44,330 bases of DNA from an uncultured Faecalibacterium sp. (GTDB taxonomy: Bacteria; Bacillota; Clostridia; Oscillospirales; Ruminococcaceae). The notes below the pieces were generated by a model. That model was not told the origin of the DNA and searched no databases. It was given only the letters and a program-made list of their open reading frames with translations. Shown in pieces: positions 7,383 to 15,537 of this stretch; position 1 is the first letter of the stretch; each line of letters opens with the position of its first letter. The stretch is taken from NCBI GenBank assembly GCA_934547065.1, contig CAKTEF010000014.1, forward strand, positions 1-44,330. The letters run 5' to 3'. The position numbers and the translations under genes are program-made.

Positions 7383-7892
7383 TTACTCCCGGTGCAGCGG
7401 CAGCGTCAGGGACATGCGCTGGTAGGCGATCCGGGGGCTGCCATCCGCCACATGGATGATGCCGCAGCGGGTAAAGCCGTTTTGTTCCAGAAGATGCTGC
7501 ATGATCTTGTTGTCGGCGTGGGTATCGGCCCGCAGGCTCTCGCAGTGTTCCAGACACCAGGTGATGACTTCGGCCGCCACGCCGGGCCGTTTGCCCGCCG
7601 AGGCCAGCCGGTGGACGGTGCCATAGGGCAGGGTATCGTTCAGCCACCGGCCCTCCTCGATTTTGGCATAGGTCGGGTCCGGGCCAAGGATGAACGCAAA
7701 CACGCCCTCCAGCTCCCCGTTGACCAGATACACGAACAGCCGGTTGGAGTCGATATCCTCCTCGATCAGTTCCTGCGGCGGAAAGCCCGTACCCCACTGG
7801 GTCGGGTTCCCGTTTTCTGCCATGACCTGGCGGGCACGGGCATAGATCTTCATGATGGCATCCAGGTCCGCACGCCTTGCTCCACGAAACAT
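7383..7892 (-). CDS. GNAT-family N-acetyltransferase
   Basis: A 169-residue GNAT domain protein. It starts FRGARRADLDAIMKIYARAR, continues with a FVYLVNGELEGVFAF strand pair, and has the acetyl-CoA region VHRLASAGKRPGVAAEVITWC (a variant of the Q/RxxGxG/A loop) and a C-terminal ADTHADNKIMQHLLEQNGF motif, which is the usual ENxxMxxLxxxxGF helix of this subfamily. It probably acetylates a small molecule or amine; substrate unknown. Start at 7892 was chosen because AGAGAGGG lies nine bases upstream; an ATG six bases earlier is too close to it. A GGGTGC/GCACCC inverted repeat at 7911-7928 just upstream could be an operator or chance. Confidence 0.8.
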   Translation of the reverse strand: MFRGARRADLDAIMKIYARARQVMAENGNPTQWGTGFPPQELIEEDIDSNRLFVYLVNGELEGVFAFILGPDPTYAKIEEGRWLNDTLPYGTVHRLASAGKRPGVAAEVITWCLEHCESLRADTHADNKIMQHLLEQNGFTRCGIIHVADGSPRIAYQRMSLTLPLHRE

Positions 7893-8052
7893 TCTCATCC
7901 ACCCTCTCTGTGGGTGCATGGACGCACCCGGTCTTTTTGTCCATTCTATCACAACTTCCCTCCAAATTCCAGTTCCTGTACAACGCGGCAAAAAAGAAAG
8001 GCGCGCCGCCGCAGGCTGTGCGGCAGTGCGTCTTGAAAGCGGCAGCAAAGGA

Positions 8053-8439
8053 TCATGCGCTGGTGCGGGTGCGGGTGCGGGCGCGGCGGTACTCGCGGGG
8101 GCTCTGGCCGTAGCGCTCGTGGAACAGGCGGTAGAAATAGCTGGTATTCTCGTACCCCACCTGGGTGATGATCTGCTGGATGTTCAGCTCGCTGCGGCGC
8201 AGCAGGCGGGCAGCCGTTTCCATCCGGTGCTTCTGGAGCAGCTCCTTGTAAGTTTTTCCGGTCTGGGCCCGGACACACTCGCTGACGTAGGCCAGCGAAA
8301 CGCCATACGTCCGCGCCACATTGGAAAGGCTTGCTTCGCGGTAATTCTGGGTGATCTCCTGTAAGGCCGCCCGCACCAGCACCTCGCGGCTGATGGGATC
8401 GCTGCGCCCTTCCAGCGGGAACTTCGTGATCTGTGCCAT
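8053..8439 (-). CDS. AraC-type helix-turn-helix regulator, DNA-binding domain only
   Basis: 128 residues, almost entirely the AraC C-terminal double helix-turn-helix. Helix-turn-helix 1 is LSNVARTYGVSLAYVSECVR; the linker is KTYKELLQKHRMETAARLLRRSE; helix-turn-helix 2 is IQQIITQVGYENTSYFYRLFHERYGQSPREYR, matching the family signature. There is no sensor domain, unlike full-length family members of about 280 residues, so activity must be set by expression or a partner. The basic tail RRARTRTRTSA is unusual. ATG 8439 sits behind GGAGGATATTTTCT. Target genes are unknown. Confidence 0.85.
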   Translation of the reverse strand: MAQITKFPLEGRSDPISREVLVRAALQEITQNYREASLSNVARTYGVSLAYVSECVRAQTGKTYKELLQKHRMETAARLLRRSELNIQQIITQVGYENTSYFYRLFHERYGQSPREYRRARTRTRTSA

Positions 8440-8624
8440 AGAAAATATCCTCCGTTGCGGTGCGGCGGGCGGGGGACAGGGGGATGCCGGAGCGCCCGCC
8501 GCAGCCAGTTCAGCAGGCAGTCCCGGCAGATCCCGGAAATGCCTTTCTGCTTATCATACGGTCCAGGGCAGGAAAACATTGCAGAAAAGGCGAAATTTTT
8601 TCGGGAACCGGGCACACACGGACG

Positions 8625-8659
8625 AAAAAGAGCCGCCATGCTTGCACGGCAGCTCTTTT
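8625..8659 (-). terminator. Terminator of the pst-phoU operon
   Basis: Minus-strand AAAAGAGCTGCC (8648-8659) pairs with GGCGGCTCTTTT around a ten-base loop, with one G-U pair, and ends in T-rich sequence. It lies just downstream of phoU. Confidence 0.75.
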
Positions 8660-8685
8660 CCGGGAGAAGTGAGAAAAACAAACGA

Positions 8686-9354
8686 TCAGAACATGGCTTC
8701 GTTGTGGTAGCGGCCGGTGCGGACAAATTCCACCCACTCGGCCACATTCACGGCGTGGTCGCCGATGCGTTCCAGATACTTAATGACCATCAAAAGATCC
8801 AGCGCGGCATCCACTTTGGCGGGAACCGCCGCGATCTCCTGGGCCAGCGTGTGCTTGATGGCGTTGAAATCGTAATCCACTTCATCGTCGGTCGCGATTA
8901 CGTTCCGGGCCGCGCCCTCGTCCTCACCGGTCAGGGCAGCCAGAGCATCCAGGATCATCCTGTGGGCTTTCTGGCCCATCCGGATGGCCTGGCTCACGGC
9001 GGGGTCGCCCTCTTTGCGCACGGTGACCAGATGCGGGATGATCTCCGCGATGTCGGACGCATGGTCGCCGATGCGTTCCAGGTCCGTGACCACTTTCATG
9101 GCCGTGGAGATGCGGCGCAGGTCGCCCGCCACCGGCTGCTGGCGCAGCAAAAGGGTCATGCAGCGGTGCTCGATGTCGCGCTCCATATTGTTGATCCGGC
9201 CATCGCCCCGGACAATGGCCGCTGCGGCTTCGGCATCCGCCGTACACAGGGCCTCCAAAGCGGCTTCCACCGCATCGGCGGCATTCCGGCCCATCTCGGA
9301 AAGGGCCGTTTTCAGGTCGGCCAGATCGGTATCGTATTGTGTGCGGTTGCTCAT
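8686..9354 (-). CDS. phoU: Phosphate transport regulator PhoU
   Basis: A 222-residue all-helical protein with two PhoU repeats. Repeat signatures are visible as ALEALCTADAEAAAAIVRGD and, in both halves, VTDLERIGDHASDIAE and IKYLERIGDHAVNVAEWV, with the E-R-I-G-D-H-A metal-binding motif. PhoU bridges the PstSCAB transporter and the PhoR kinase and restrains phosphate uptake and signalling. It is the last gene of the pst operon, 18 bases after pstB. No phoR-phoP pair is present in this window. Confidence 0.95.
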   Translation of the reverse strand: MSNRTQYDTDLADLKTALSEMGRNAADAVEAALEALCTADAEAAAAIVRGDGRINNMERDIEHRCMTLLLRQQPVAGDLRRISTAMKVVTDLERIGDHASDIAEIIPHLVTVRKEGDPAVSQAIRMGQKAHRMILDALAALTGEDEGAARNVIATDDEVDYDFNAIKHTLAQEIAAVPAKVDAALDLLMVIKYLERIGDHAVNVAEWVEFVRTGRYHNEAMF

Positions 9355-9372
9355 TGCAAGGCTCCCTCCTTA

Positions 9373-10140
9373 TCAGCCGAACCGGCCGGAGATATAATCC
9401 TCCGTCCGCTTGTCCTGCGGTGTGCTGAAGATCCGGGCCGTGGGGCCGGCTTCCACCAGCTCGCCCAGCAGGAAAAAGGCGGTGCGGTCGCTGATGCGGG
9501 CGGCCTGCTGCATATTGTGGGTGACGATGACCACGGTGTAGTTCTTTTTCAGCTCGCTCATCAGTTCTTCGATCTTCATGGTGGAGCCGGGGTCCAGGGC
9601 GCTGGTGGGCTCGTCCATCAGCAGCACCTCCGGCCGGACCGCCAGCGCACGGGCAATGCACAGGCGCTGCTGCTGGCCGCCGGAAAGGCCCAGGGCGCTC
9701 TTTTTCAGGCGGTCCTTGACCTCATTCCAGAGGGCGGCTCCTTTCAGGGAGCTTTCCACCAGCTCATCCAGTTCGGCCTTATTGTGTACGCCGTGCAGTT
9801 TGGGGCCATAGGTGATGTTGTCGTAAATGCTCATGGGGAACGGGTTGGCTTTCTGGAACACCATGCCCACCCGGCGGCGCAGCTCGGTAGGCTGCATCTC
9901 GCGGGCAAAGATGTCCTCGCCTTTCAGGCGGACATCGCCCTCGATCCGGATGCCGGGCACCAGATCGTTCATCCGGTTCAGCGTTTTCAGAAATGTGGAT
10001 TTGCCGCAGCCGGAGGGGCCGATCAGGGCCGTGATCTCCCGCTCGCCCACATCCATGGAGATATCTTTCAAAGCCTTGAAATCACCGTACCACAGGTTCA
10101 GGCGGCGGGCGGTGATGATCGGCGTTGTTGTGGTTTCCAT
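9373..10140 (-). CDS. pstB: Phosphate ABC transporter ATP-binding protein PstB
   Basis: A 255-residue ABC ATPase with Walker [10 protein letters not shown] (residues 41-49), a Q-loop in [19 protein letters not shown] (typical PstB wording), signature [16 protein letters not shown], Walker [13 protein letters not shown] and H-loop [10 protein letters not shown]. It powers high-affinity phosphate import through PstC and PstA. Start 10140 is preferred because TGAGG lies seven bases upstream; an ATG at 10152 overlaps the pstA stop and is a possible alternative adding four residues. Confidence 0.95.
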   Translation of the reverse strand: METTTTPIITARRLNLWYGDFKALKDISMDVGEREITALIGPSGCGKSTFLKTLNRMNDLVPGIRIEGDVRLKGEDIFAREMQPTELRRRVGMVFQKANPFPMSIYDNITYGPKLHGVHNKAELDELVESSLKGAALWNEVKDRLKKSALGLSGGQQQRLCIARALAVRPEVLLMDEPTSALDPGSTMKIEELMSELKKNYTVVIVTHNMQQAARISDRTAFFLLGELVEAGPTARIFSTPQDKRTEDYISGRFG

Positions 10141-10148
10141 ACAGTACC

Positions 10149-11006
10149 TCATTGCGTTTGCTTCAGCTTTGTTTTGGCCAGCCGGGCCGCCAGGTTGATG
10201 ACCAGCACCAGCACCAGCAGCACCGCGCCGATGCCCCAGGCGGAATCGAAATCGCCGTCCTCAAAGGCGCGCAGGTACAGCAGCACCGAAAGGGTGGCGC
10301 CGTTGGAGGTGTAGGCCTTGGCCACGCTCTTGGCGATCACCTCAGCTGCACCGGCGGTGAACAGCAGGGCAGCGCTTTCGCCCACGATGCGGCCCACGGC
10401 CAGGATGCAGCCCGTTACGATGCCGTCGATGCTGCAGGGCAGAACGATGGTGCGGATGATGTGCCATTTGCCCGCGCCCAGGCCCAGCGCACCCTCGCGG
10501 TAGCCCTGCGGCACCGTTTTGAGCGACTCCTGGGTGGTGCGGATGATGGTGGGCAGGTTCATGATGACCAGCGTCAGGCAGCCGGACAGCAGACAGGTCT
10601 GAAAGCCCAGCGCCTGACTGAACACCAGCATACCCACCAGACCGTAGAGGATACTGGGGATGCCCGCCAGCGTCTCGTTGGTGAACTCGATGACCTCGAT
10701 GAGCCGCCGATTGGAGGCGTACTCGGTCAGGTAGACCGCAGCCCCCACGCCCAGAGGCAGCACGATCAGCAGGGTGAGCAGGATGACATACAGGGTGTTC
10801 AGGATGGCGGGCAGGATGCCGTCGGTGCCTTTCAGCACGCTGGCGGTGGTGGACAAAAAGTTCCAGCTGATGTGCGGCAGGCCGCGCACCAGCACCATGC
10901 CCAGGATACCGGCCACCAGAACCATCACCAGCACGGCGCTGGCCCAGACCAGGGCATTCATCACCCGGTTCCAGGCGCGGCGGGAGGCAGACATGGAATC
11001 ATTCAT
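10149..11006 (-). CDS. pstA: Phosphate ABC transporter permease PstA
   Basis: A 285-residue permease with about six membrane segments. The cytoplasmic loop with [15 protein letters not shown] and [20 protein letters not shown] is the EAA-type motif that contacts PstB. Start at 11006 follows AAAGGAGG. It overlaps the end of pstC by eight bases, which suggests translational coupling and fixed PstC:PstA ratio. Confidence 0.94.
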   Translation of the reverse strand: MNDSMSASRRAWNRVMNALVWASAVLVMVLVAGILGMVLVRGLPHISWNFLSTTASVLKGTDGILPAILNTLYVILLTLLIVLPLGVGAAVYLTEYASNRRLIEVIEFTNETLAGIPSILYGLVGMLVFSQALGFQTCLLSGCLTLVIMNLPTIIRTTQESLKTVPQGYREGALGLGAGKWHIIRTIVLPCSIDGIVTGCILAVGRIVGESAALLFTAGAAEVIAKSVAKAYTSNGATLSVLLYLRAFEDGDFDSAWGIGAVLLVLVLVINLAARLAKTKLKQTQ

Positions 11007-11913
11007 CCTGATTTCCTCCTTTCAGCACTACGTTCAGCACCACATTGATGAGCATGATGAACGCAAACAGCACCAGTGCGATGCTGAACAGCGCCTGTCG
11101 CTGCAGACCACCGGCATAGCTCATCTCCTTGGCAATGGCCGTGGTCAGGAACGTCACGCTGCGGAACAGGCTGTCCGGCATGTTGGGGCTGTTGCCTGCC
11201 ACCATCATCACGGCCATGGCCTCGCCGATGGCACGGCCGATGCCCAGCACGATGCCGGCCGCAATGCCGCTTTTGGCTGCCGGGATGCTGATCTTGAACC
11301 ACGTTTCGGTGTCGGTGGCACCCAGTGCCAGGCTGCCCTGCTCATACTCCGGCGGCACGGCGTTCAGCGCCGTGACCGACACGGACACGATGCTGGGCAG
11401 GATCATGATGGAAAGCACCACGATGGCGCTCAGCAGGCAGGCACCGGAAGCTTTGCCAAACGTTTTTGCCACGGCGGGCACCAGCACCTGCATACCCAGC
11501 AGGCCGAACACCACGCTGGGGATGCCGGACAGCAGCTCGATGGCGGTGACCACCACCGTGCGCACCCGCGGCCCGGCGGCCTTGGAAAGGAACACGGCTG
11601 TGAGCAGCCCGATGGGCACACCGAGGATCACGGCTCCCAGCGTGCCGCACACGCTGGACAGGATGAACGGCAGGATGCCGAACTCCGGATCTTTGGCCGT
11701 GGAGGCCCACCGCGTGCCGGTCAGAAAGCGGAACAGGCCGATCTGCCGGATGGCGGGCAGGCCCGAAAGGATCATGTACACCGAGATCAGCACCACACAG
11801 CCCACAGCCAGGATGCCGCACAGAAAGAAGATGAAGTTCATCACGGCTTCCAGCCACTCGGCCGGGGTGCGGGGGAGCTGTACCTTTCGTAAATAAGAGG
11901 ATTTTTTGTTCAT
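10999..11913 (-). CDS. pstC: Phosphate ABC transporter permease PstC
   Basis: A 304-residue permease with about six membrane segments. GIPSVVFGLLGMQVLVP and EQGSLALGATDTETWFKISIP are the PstC forms of the EAA loop. Forms the membrane channel with PstA. The ATG at 11913 is preferred (AAGGA seven bases upstream); an upstream TTG at 11928 would add five residues but has no ribosome site. The 285-base gap between it and pstS holds a palindromic repeat element (11995-12194). Confidence 0.94.
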   Translation of the reverse strand: MNKKSSYLRKVQLPRTPAEWLEAVMNFIFFLCGILAVGCVVLISVYMILSGLPAIRQIGLFRFLTGTRWASTAKDPEFGILPFILSSVCGTLGAVILGVPIGLLTAVFLSKAAGPRVRTVVVTAIELLSGIPSVVFGLLGMQVLVPAVAKTFGKASGACLLSAIVVLSIMILPSIVSVSVTALNAVPPEYEQGSLALGATDTETWFKISIPAAKSGIAAGIVLGIGRAIGEAMAVMMVAGNSPNMPDSLFRSVTFLTTAIAKEMSYAGGLQRQALFSIALVLFAFIMLINVVLNVVLKGGNQDE

Positions 11914-11994
11914 ATTGGAATCCTTCAAAAACCGCGCCAGCCCGGCCTTTTGGGGCTAAGCTGACGCAGTCCAGTGGGTTTGCATCATTGCGGG

Positions 11995-12194
11995 CAGCGT
12001 GCTCACCCTCTCCGTCATTGCTCCGCAATGCCACCTCTCCCAAAGGGCGAGGCCTTGGCAGTAATTGCAAAGTTTGCGGTTTTGTCAAGAGCTCCCCCTT
12101 TGGGAAAGACTCCCTCCGGCCGGAGGGAGATGTCGCATAAGCGACAGAGGGGGGACATCTGGACGCGAAGCGGCCTGAGAGGGTGAGCCCGCTG
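11995..12194. repeat. ~200-bp palindromic MITE-like element inside the pst operon
   Basis: The ends are an 18-base inverted repeat with one mismatch: CAGCG-T-GCTCACCCTCTC (11995-12012) against GAGAGGGTGAGC-C-CGCTG (12177-12194). Inside are further inverted repeats, such as CTCCCTCCGG/CCGGAGGGAG and TGTCGC/GCGACA. No open frame with a ribosome site is present. It shares CCTTGGCAGT and GAGCTCCCC-type segments with the shorter repeat at 18201-18260, so both probably belong to one dispersed intergenic repeat family. It lies between pstS and pstC and, once transcribed, would fold strongly. Confidence 0.7.
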
Positions 12195-12198
12195 ACAA

Positions 12199-13089
12199 TT
12201 ACTCGTTCACGGGAACGGCACCGGCGGTGCGGATCAGGTCTGCTGCATCGGTGCTGGTGGCAAAGTCAAAGAATTCCTGTGCCTGCTCCGACAGGGTGAC
12301 GGACTTGTTGGTGACGAACACGAACGGACGCTGCACCTCGTAGCTGCCGTCCTTGACGGTATCCTCACTGCACTCCACGCCGCCGACGGTGACCTTTTTC
12401 ACGGTGTCGCCCACAGCGGACAGGGAAGCGTAACCAACGGCCAGGGGGTTGGCCTCCACCGCGCTGATGACAGCGCCGGTCGCGGTCAGCTCCTGTGCAT
12501 ACTGGCAGGCATCCTTGACATCCACGATGCTCTCAAAGCCATCGCGGGTGCCGGAACCGGCCTCACGGCCGATCAGCACGATCTCGCCGTCGTCGCCGCC
12601 CACCTCAGACCAGTTGGTGATCTCGCCGGTGAACATCTGCTTGAGCTGATCCACGGTCAGATCCTCCACCTTGCTGTCCTTGTTGACGATGATGGCAATG
12701 CCGTCCAGGGCGATCACCGTGCCGTCCACATCGTTCTTCTCCTCGTCTTTCAGGGCGCGGGAAGAAAGGCCGATGTCCAGGGTCTTATCGGTCGCACCGG
12801 TGATGCCGGCACCGGAACCGGTGGGGTCATAGCTGACGGTGACACCCGGCTCGACCTCGGCAAAGCCCTCGGTCAGGGCGGCAATGACGTTTTTCATCGA
12901 AGTAGAACCGCCGGTGGCCACATTGCCGGACAGGCTTCCGGCGGCATCGGCTGCGGAAGCAGCGGCAGAAGAAGCCGCCACGGAAGATGCGGCTGCGGAC
13001 GAAGCGGAACCGCCGCAGGCGGTCAGGGCAGCGGCAGCAGCGGCTGCACCACAAACGGTCAGGAACGAACGACGCGTGATCTTTTTCAT
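12199..13089 (-). CDS. pstS: Phosphate ABC transporter substrate-binding lipoprotein PstS
   Basis: A 296-residue lipoprotein. The signal is MKKITRRSFLTVCG followed by an alanine-rich core and lipobox LTAC with C25 as the lipid site; the RR-S-F pair makes it look Tat-type. A Ser/Ala-rich linker follows (about residues 26-50). The phosphate-binding loop region GGSTSMKNVIAAL, then DPTGSGAGI, GLSSRALKDEE and the GREAGSGTRDGFE loop are the classic PstS ligand motifs. It captures phosphate outside the cell and hands it to PstCA. ATG 13089 follows GGAGG. First gene of pst; a TACAAT -10 without a clear -35 lies about 80 bases upstream, as expected for an activator-dependent (PhoP-type) promoter. Confidence 0.94.
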   Translation of the reverse strand: MKKITRRSFLTVCGAAAAAAALTACGGSASSAAASSVAASSAAASAADAAGSLSGNVATGGSTSMKNVIAALTEGFAEVEPGVTVSYDPTGSGAGITGATDKTLDIGLSSRALKDEEKNDVDGTVIALDGIAIIVNKDSKVEDLTVDQLKQMFTGEITNWSEVGGDDGEIVLIGREAGSGTRDGFESIVDVKDACQYAQELTATGAVISAVEANPLAVGYASLSAVGDTVKKVTVGGVECSEDTVKDGSYEVQRPFVFVTNKSVTLSEQAQEFFDFATSTDAADLIRTAGAVPVNE

Positions 13090-13353
13090 GTTGTTTTCCT
13101 CCAAATCGGGGCATCTGCGCCCGAAACTTTCTCGTATTTGTTTTTCTCCTTGGGACGCTCTTATTGTAGCGCCCCGCCGCGCCTGCCGCGACCACGACCG
13201 CGCAAAATGCAGGTAAATTGTTTGTGCGTTTTTGGCCCCGATGTAAAGTTTTGGGTGCATTCCGGGCCGGGGCATCGCACCGGATTTTACAGTTTCCGTC
13301 CGGATGCAGAAAAAGCGCCCGGCGGCCTTGTGCAGGCTGCCGAACGCAAAAAC
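13090..13353. other. Intergenic region upstream of pstS
   Basis: It carries the pstS promoter region. A minus-strand TACAAT lies in the GCGCTACAATAAG context near 13160, with no recognisable -35 and a very GC-rich spacer. A GGCGGCC/GGCTGCC hairpin lies at about 13320-13341. I see no gene here and cannot define Pho boxes by eye. Confidence 0.4.
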
Positions 13354-13383
13354 GGCCCGGAGCACGTCTGTGTGCTCCGGGCC
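13354..13383 (-). terminator. Terminator after lipoprotein gene 13398-13925
   Basis: Perfect 12-bp stem (13354-13365 with 13372-13383), six-base loop, followed on the minus strand by GTTTTTG. Confidence 0.85.
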
Positions 13384-13397
13384 GGAAAAGGCGGGGG

Positions 13398-13925
13398 TTA
13401 TGCTCTGCCAACGGACAGGATGCTGCCATCGGCCGCCAGGTTGAAGATGGCGGTCTGGCTGAACAGCTTGACTTTCAGCTGAAGATTCCTGCCATTGTTA
13501 TAGGACTTGTACTGATCGGCGTTCTTCGTCTCAAAGGTGAGGGTATAGTTCTTGGCCGAGTTCATCGTGGGGATGTTTGCCCCGGCGATCACGCCGTTGC
13601 TGGTCTGCTTGAGCACCTTATCTTTCAGGCTGTCGTCTGCCAGTTCCATGGAAAAGACATTGCCCAGCGTATCCACATTCAGGCCGCTGCCCGTATAGGT
13701 CAGGCTGACATTCATCGTGACCTTGATGCTGGACTGTGCGTCATTGCCCACAACGCTGTTGTTGGCCACCGTAGCCTTATAGGCCCGCACCTTGAAATCA
13801 CCCAGCGTCGTTTCATAGATCGTTTCCTGCTCCCCGCAGCCGGTCAGTGCGCCGGAAACGGAAAGGGCCAGCACTGCGGCGGCCGATGCTTTCAGAAAAT
13901 CGCGGCGGGAAAATGCATTGCTCAT
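13398..13925 (-). CDS. Small Tat-type lipoprotein, paralogue 3 (unknown function)
   Basis: 175 residues. The N-terminus MSNAFSRRDFLKAS is a twin-arginine signal (SRRDFLK), with hydrophobic core and lipobox LTGC, C30 being the lipid site. The mature part of about 145 residues looks like a beta-rich, immunoglobulin-like fold (alternating strands such as SSIKVTMNVSLTYTGSG and NYTLTFETKNAD), similar in style to DUF4352/DUF5067-type domains, but I do not recognise the family with certainty. GGAGGAG precedes the ATG at 13925. It has its own promoter (13968-13995) and terminator, and is related to the two genes upstream in signal sequence, cysteine position and overall build. Confidence 0.75.
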   Translation of the reverse strand: MSNAFSRRDFLKASAAAVLALSVSGALTGCGEQETIYETTLGDFKVRAYKATVANNSVVGNDAQSSIKVTMNVSLTYTGSGLNVDTLGNVFSMELADDSLKDKVLKQTSNGVIAGANIPTMNSAKNYTLTFETKNADQYKSYNNGRNLQLKVKLFSQTAIFNLAADGSILSVGRA

Positions 13926-13967
13926 CCAAATCTCCTCCTGTCCCATATCGGATATGCTTCCGCTTTC

Positions 13968-13995
13968 ATAGTACCATACTTTTCCAGGCTGTCAA
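13968..13995 (-). promoter_or_regulatory. Predicted promoter of lipoprotein paralogue 3
   Basis: Minus-strand TTGACA (13990-13995), 16-base spacer ending in ATGG, TACTAT (13968-13973), then GAAAG. Very similar to the promoter of the paralogue at 15404-15431, which also has a 16-base spacer ending in TATGG. Confidence 0.75.
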
Positions 13996-14020
13996 GCGTC
14001 GGTTTTTCACCGCGCAAAAA

Positions 14021-14051
14021 CACCCGGCCATGCACACAGCACCGCCGGGTG
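14021..14051 (-). terminator. Terminator after lipoprotein paralogues 1 and 2
   Basis: CACCCGGC (14021-14028) pairs with GCCGGGTG (14044-14051), followed on the minus strand by TTTTTG. It ends the two-gene unit 15328 to 14067. Confidence 0.7.
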
Positions 14052-14066
14052 AAACAGGCTTTGGGG

Positions 14067-14684
14067 TTACTTTTTGGCAGAGGTCATGGTGTTGTCCGAG
14101 CTGCGTGCTGCGGTAAAGATCGCAGTCTTGCCGTTCAGCTTAAAGGTGAACTCCAGCGTTTTCCAGCCGTTCACAATGTCGTGCTCCTCGCCCTCGTCGT
14201 AAACGGGCGCGAAGTAGATATAGCCATTTTCTGCCGCATTCATGTCGGGACTTGCCGCAAACGTTTTGTTGCCGCTTGCATCATACAGCACCGGATATTT
14301 TTCCTGATTTCCGCAATCGGAGAACTCCGTGCCCGGATCGACCACGACTCTTGCCTTGTGGCCGTTGATCTTCACGTCCGTGATCTCGCTGGCATGGAAA
14401 TCCAGCCCCGCATCCCGTTTGTTCTTGACCTGGAACTCGACCGCCAGGATCAGCAGCTCATTCTCTCCACTGTTCCAGGAGCAGAAACGGTTGCTCAGGG
14501 CTGCCCAGACGTTATCGCCCATGGTGGCAGAAGCATGGCCCATTTGGTTGCCGATCTTCTCAAACCCCAGGTTCATAGCGGCTCCGATCAGGTCACAGCC
14601 GCTCAGCATGGAAGCCGCACCAGCCGCCAGCGCCGTGGCACCGGCGCATTTCAGAAAGCTGCGGCGGGAAATCTTGTTGCTCAT
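14067..14684 (-). CDS. Small Tat-type lipoprotein, paralogue 2 (unknown function)
   Basis: 205 residues with signal MSNKISRRSFLKCAG, an alanine-rich core and lipobox LSGC (C30). The mature region has strands such as NELLILAVEFQVKNKRDAG and GWKTLEFTFKLNGKTAIFTA, which suggest an extracellular immunoglobulin-like beta sandwich of the DUF4352 kind; this is inference. The last strand (KTAIFTAARSS) aligns with the end of paralogue 1 (KSTTFTLTHTS) and of paralogue 3 (QTAIFNLAADGS). It starts 35 bases after paralogue 1, with AGAGGAAG before the ATG, so the two are one operon. Confidence 0.75.
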   Translation of the reverse strand: MSNKISRRSFLKCAGATALAAGAASMLSGCDLIGAAMNLGFEKIGNQMGHASATMGDNVWAALSNRFCSWNSGENELLILAVEFQVKNKRDAGLDFHASEITDVKINGHKARVVVDPGTEFSDCGNQEKYPVLYDASGNKTFAASPDMNAAENGYIYFAPVYDEGEEHDIVNGWKTLEFTFKLNGKTAIFTAARSSDNTMTSAKK

Positions 14685-14719
14685 TTCATCTTCCTCTTTC
14701 TATCTATTCGATTCCGGTC

Positions 14720-15328
14720 TTACTTTTTGGAGATCTCATAATCATCCCTGGGATCGTCGCTCGTATGGGTGAGGGTGAACGTGGTGGATTTGCCGCCCAT
14801 CTTGATGGTCAGCACGGCCTTTTTCCAGGTCTTGACATGCACGTTTTCCGGGAATGCATACACCAGGAAGCCGTCCTTGTAGCCGCTCTCGCTCGTATTG
14901 GCGCCCAGCGTCACGCTGCCCTTCTCGTCCAGGAGCAGATCCTCCTTGTTTGAGAGATAGCCACAGGCTGCTTTCATAGCGGCCTCGCCCAGCAGAGGCT
15001 TCATCTCGTAGTCGTCCACTTTCAGCGAGAACGTATTCTGGTTCACGTTCTTGCCCTCGCCGCTGGTAAAGTTGGCCAGGCCGATGAGCGGCATGAACGA
15101 TACCAGCTCGCCCAAAGGCTCGGTGCTGGCTTCCCGTCGTGCTGCGTGGACACTGCTCAGATTAAAGCTCACGCCGTCCAGCGTCGTCATGTTGGGGTAA
15201 TCCTCGGTCGCTTTGTTGATGATATCATCCACCAGGCTGCAGCCGCTCAGAGCACCGGCTGCGCTCACCGCCAGTGCGGCAACACCGGCACACTTCAAAA
15301 AGCTGCGGCGGGAAATCTTGTTGCTCAT
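14720..15328 (-). CDS. Small Tat-type lipoprotein, paralogue 1 (unknown function)
   Basis: 202 residues. The signal MSNKISRRSFLKCAG is identical to that of paralogue 2 over its first 15 residues and is followed by lipobox LSGC (C30). The mature part includes VDDIINKATEDYPNM, a variable middle, then FLVYAFPENVHVKTWKKAVL and a terminal TIKMGGKSTTFTLTHTSDD strand pair. No catalytic motif is visible. ATG 15328 follows GAGG; the longer frame to 15361 lacks a ribosome site. Likely a surface-anchored binding or adhesion-type protein, but the function is unknown. Confidence 0.75.
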   Translation of the reverse strand: MSNKISRRSFLKCAGVAALAVSAAGALSGCSLVDDIINKATEDYPNMTTLDGVSFNLSSVHAARREASTEPLGELVSFMPLIGLANFTSGEGKNVNQNTFSLKVDDYEMKPLLGEAAMKAACGYLSNKEDLLLDEKGSVTLGANTSESGYKDGFLVYAFPENVHVKTWKKAVLTIKMGGKSTTFTLTHTSDDPRDDYEISKK

Positions 15329-15403
15329 AAAAATTGCCTCCATTTCAAAACTGATACACACCTCAAAAAATTCCGCACGGATCCGCAGGGGATCCTTTCT
15401 TTC

Positions 15404-15431
15404 ATGTTACCATAATCCGGCAGAGTGTCAA
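15404..15431 (-). promoter_or_regulatory. Predicted promoter of lipoprotein paralogues 1-2
   Basis: Minus-strand TTGACA (15426-15431), 16-base spacer, TAACAT (15404-15409), GAAAG. The design is shared with the promoter of paralogue 3. The leader contains two GGATCC sites (about 15377-15395). Confidence 0.7.
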
Positions 15432-15466
15432 GCGGTTTTCCGCGCTTTTGGAACTATTTTCCGCGC

Positions 15467-15505
15467 AAAAAAAGCCCGGCGGTACAGGCAGCTGCACCAC
15501 CGGGC
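15467..15505 (-). terminator. Terminator after GNAT gene 15538-16143
   Basis: Nine-pair stem (15474-15482 with 15497-15505, one G-U), followed on the minus strand by seven T (15467-15473). Confidence 0.8.
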
Positions 15506-15537
15506 GGGCGGGAACGTAGTTTGCGCAGGCCGGGCGG

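Noticed and set aside
7911..7928. GGGTGC/GCACCC inverted repeat before the GNAT gene as an operator
   Set aside because: Only six pairs per arm and no linked regulator; it may be chance, so it is mentioned only with the gene.
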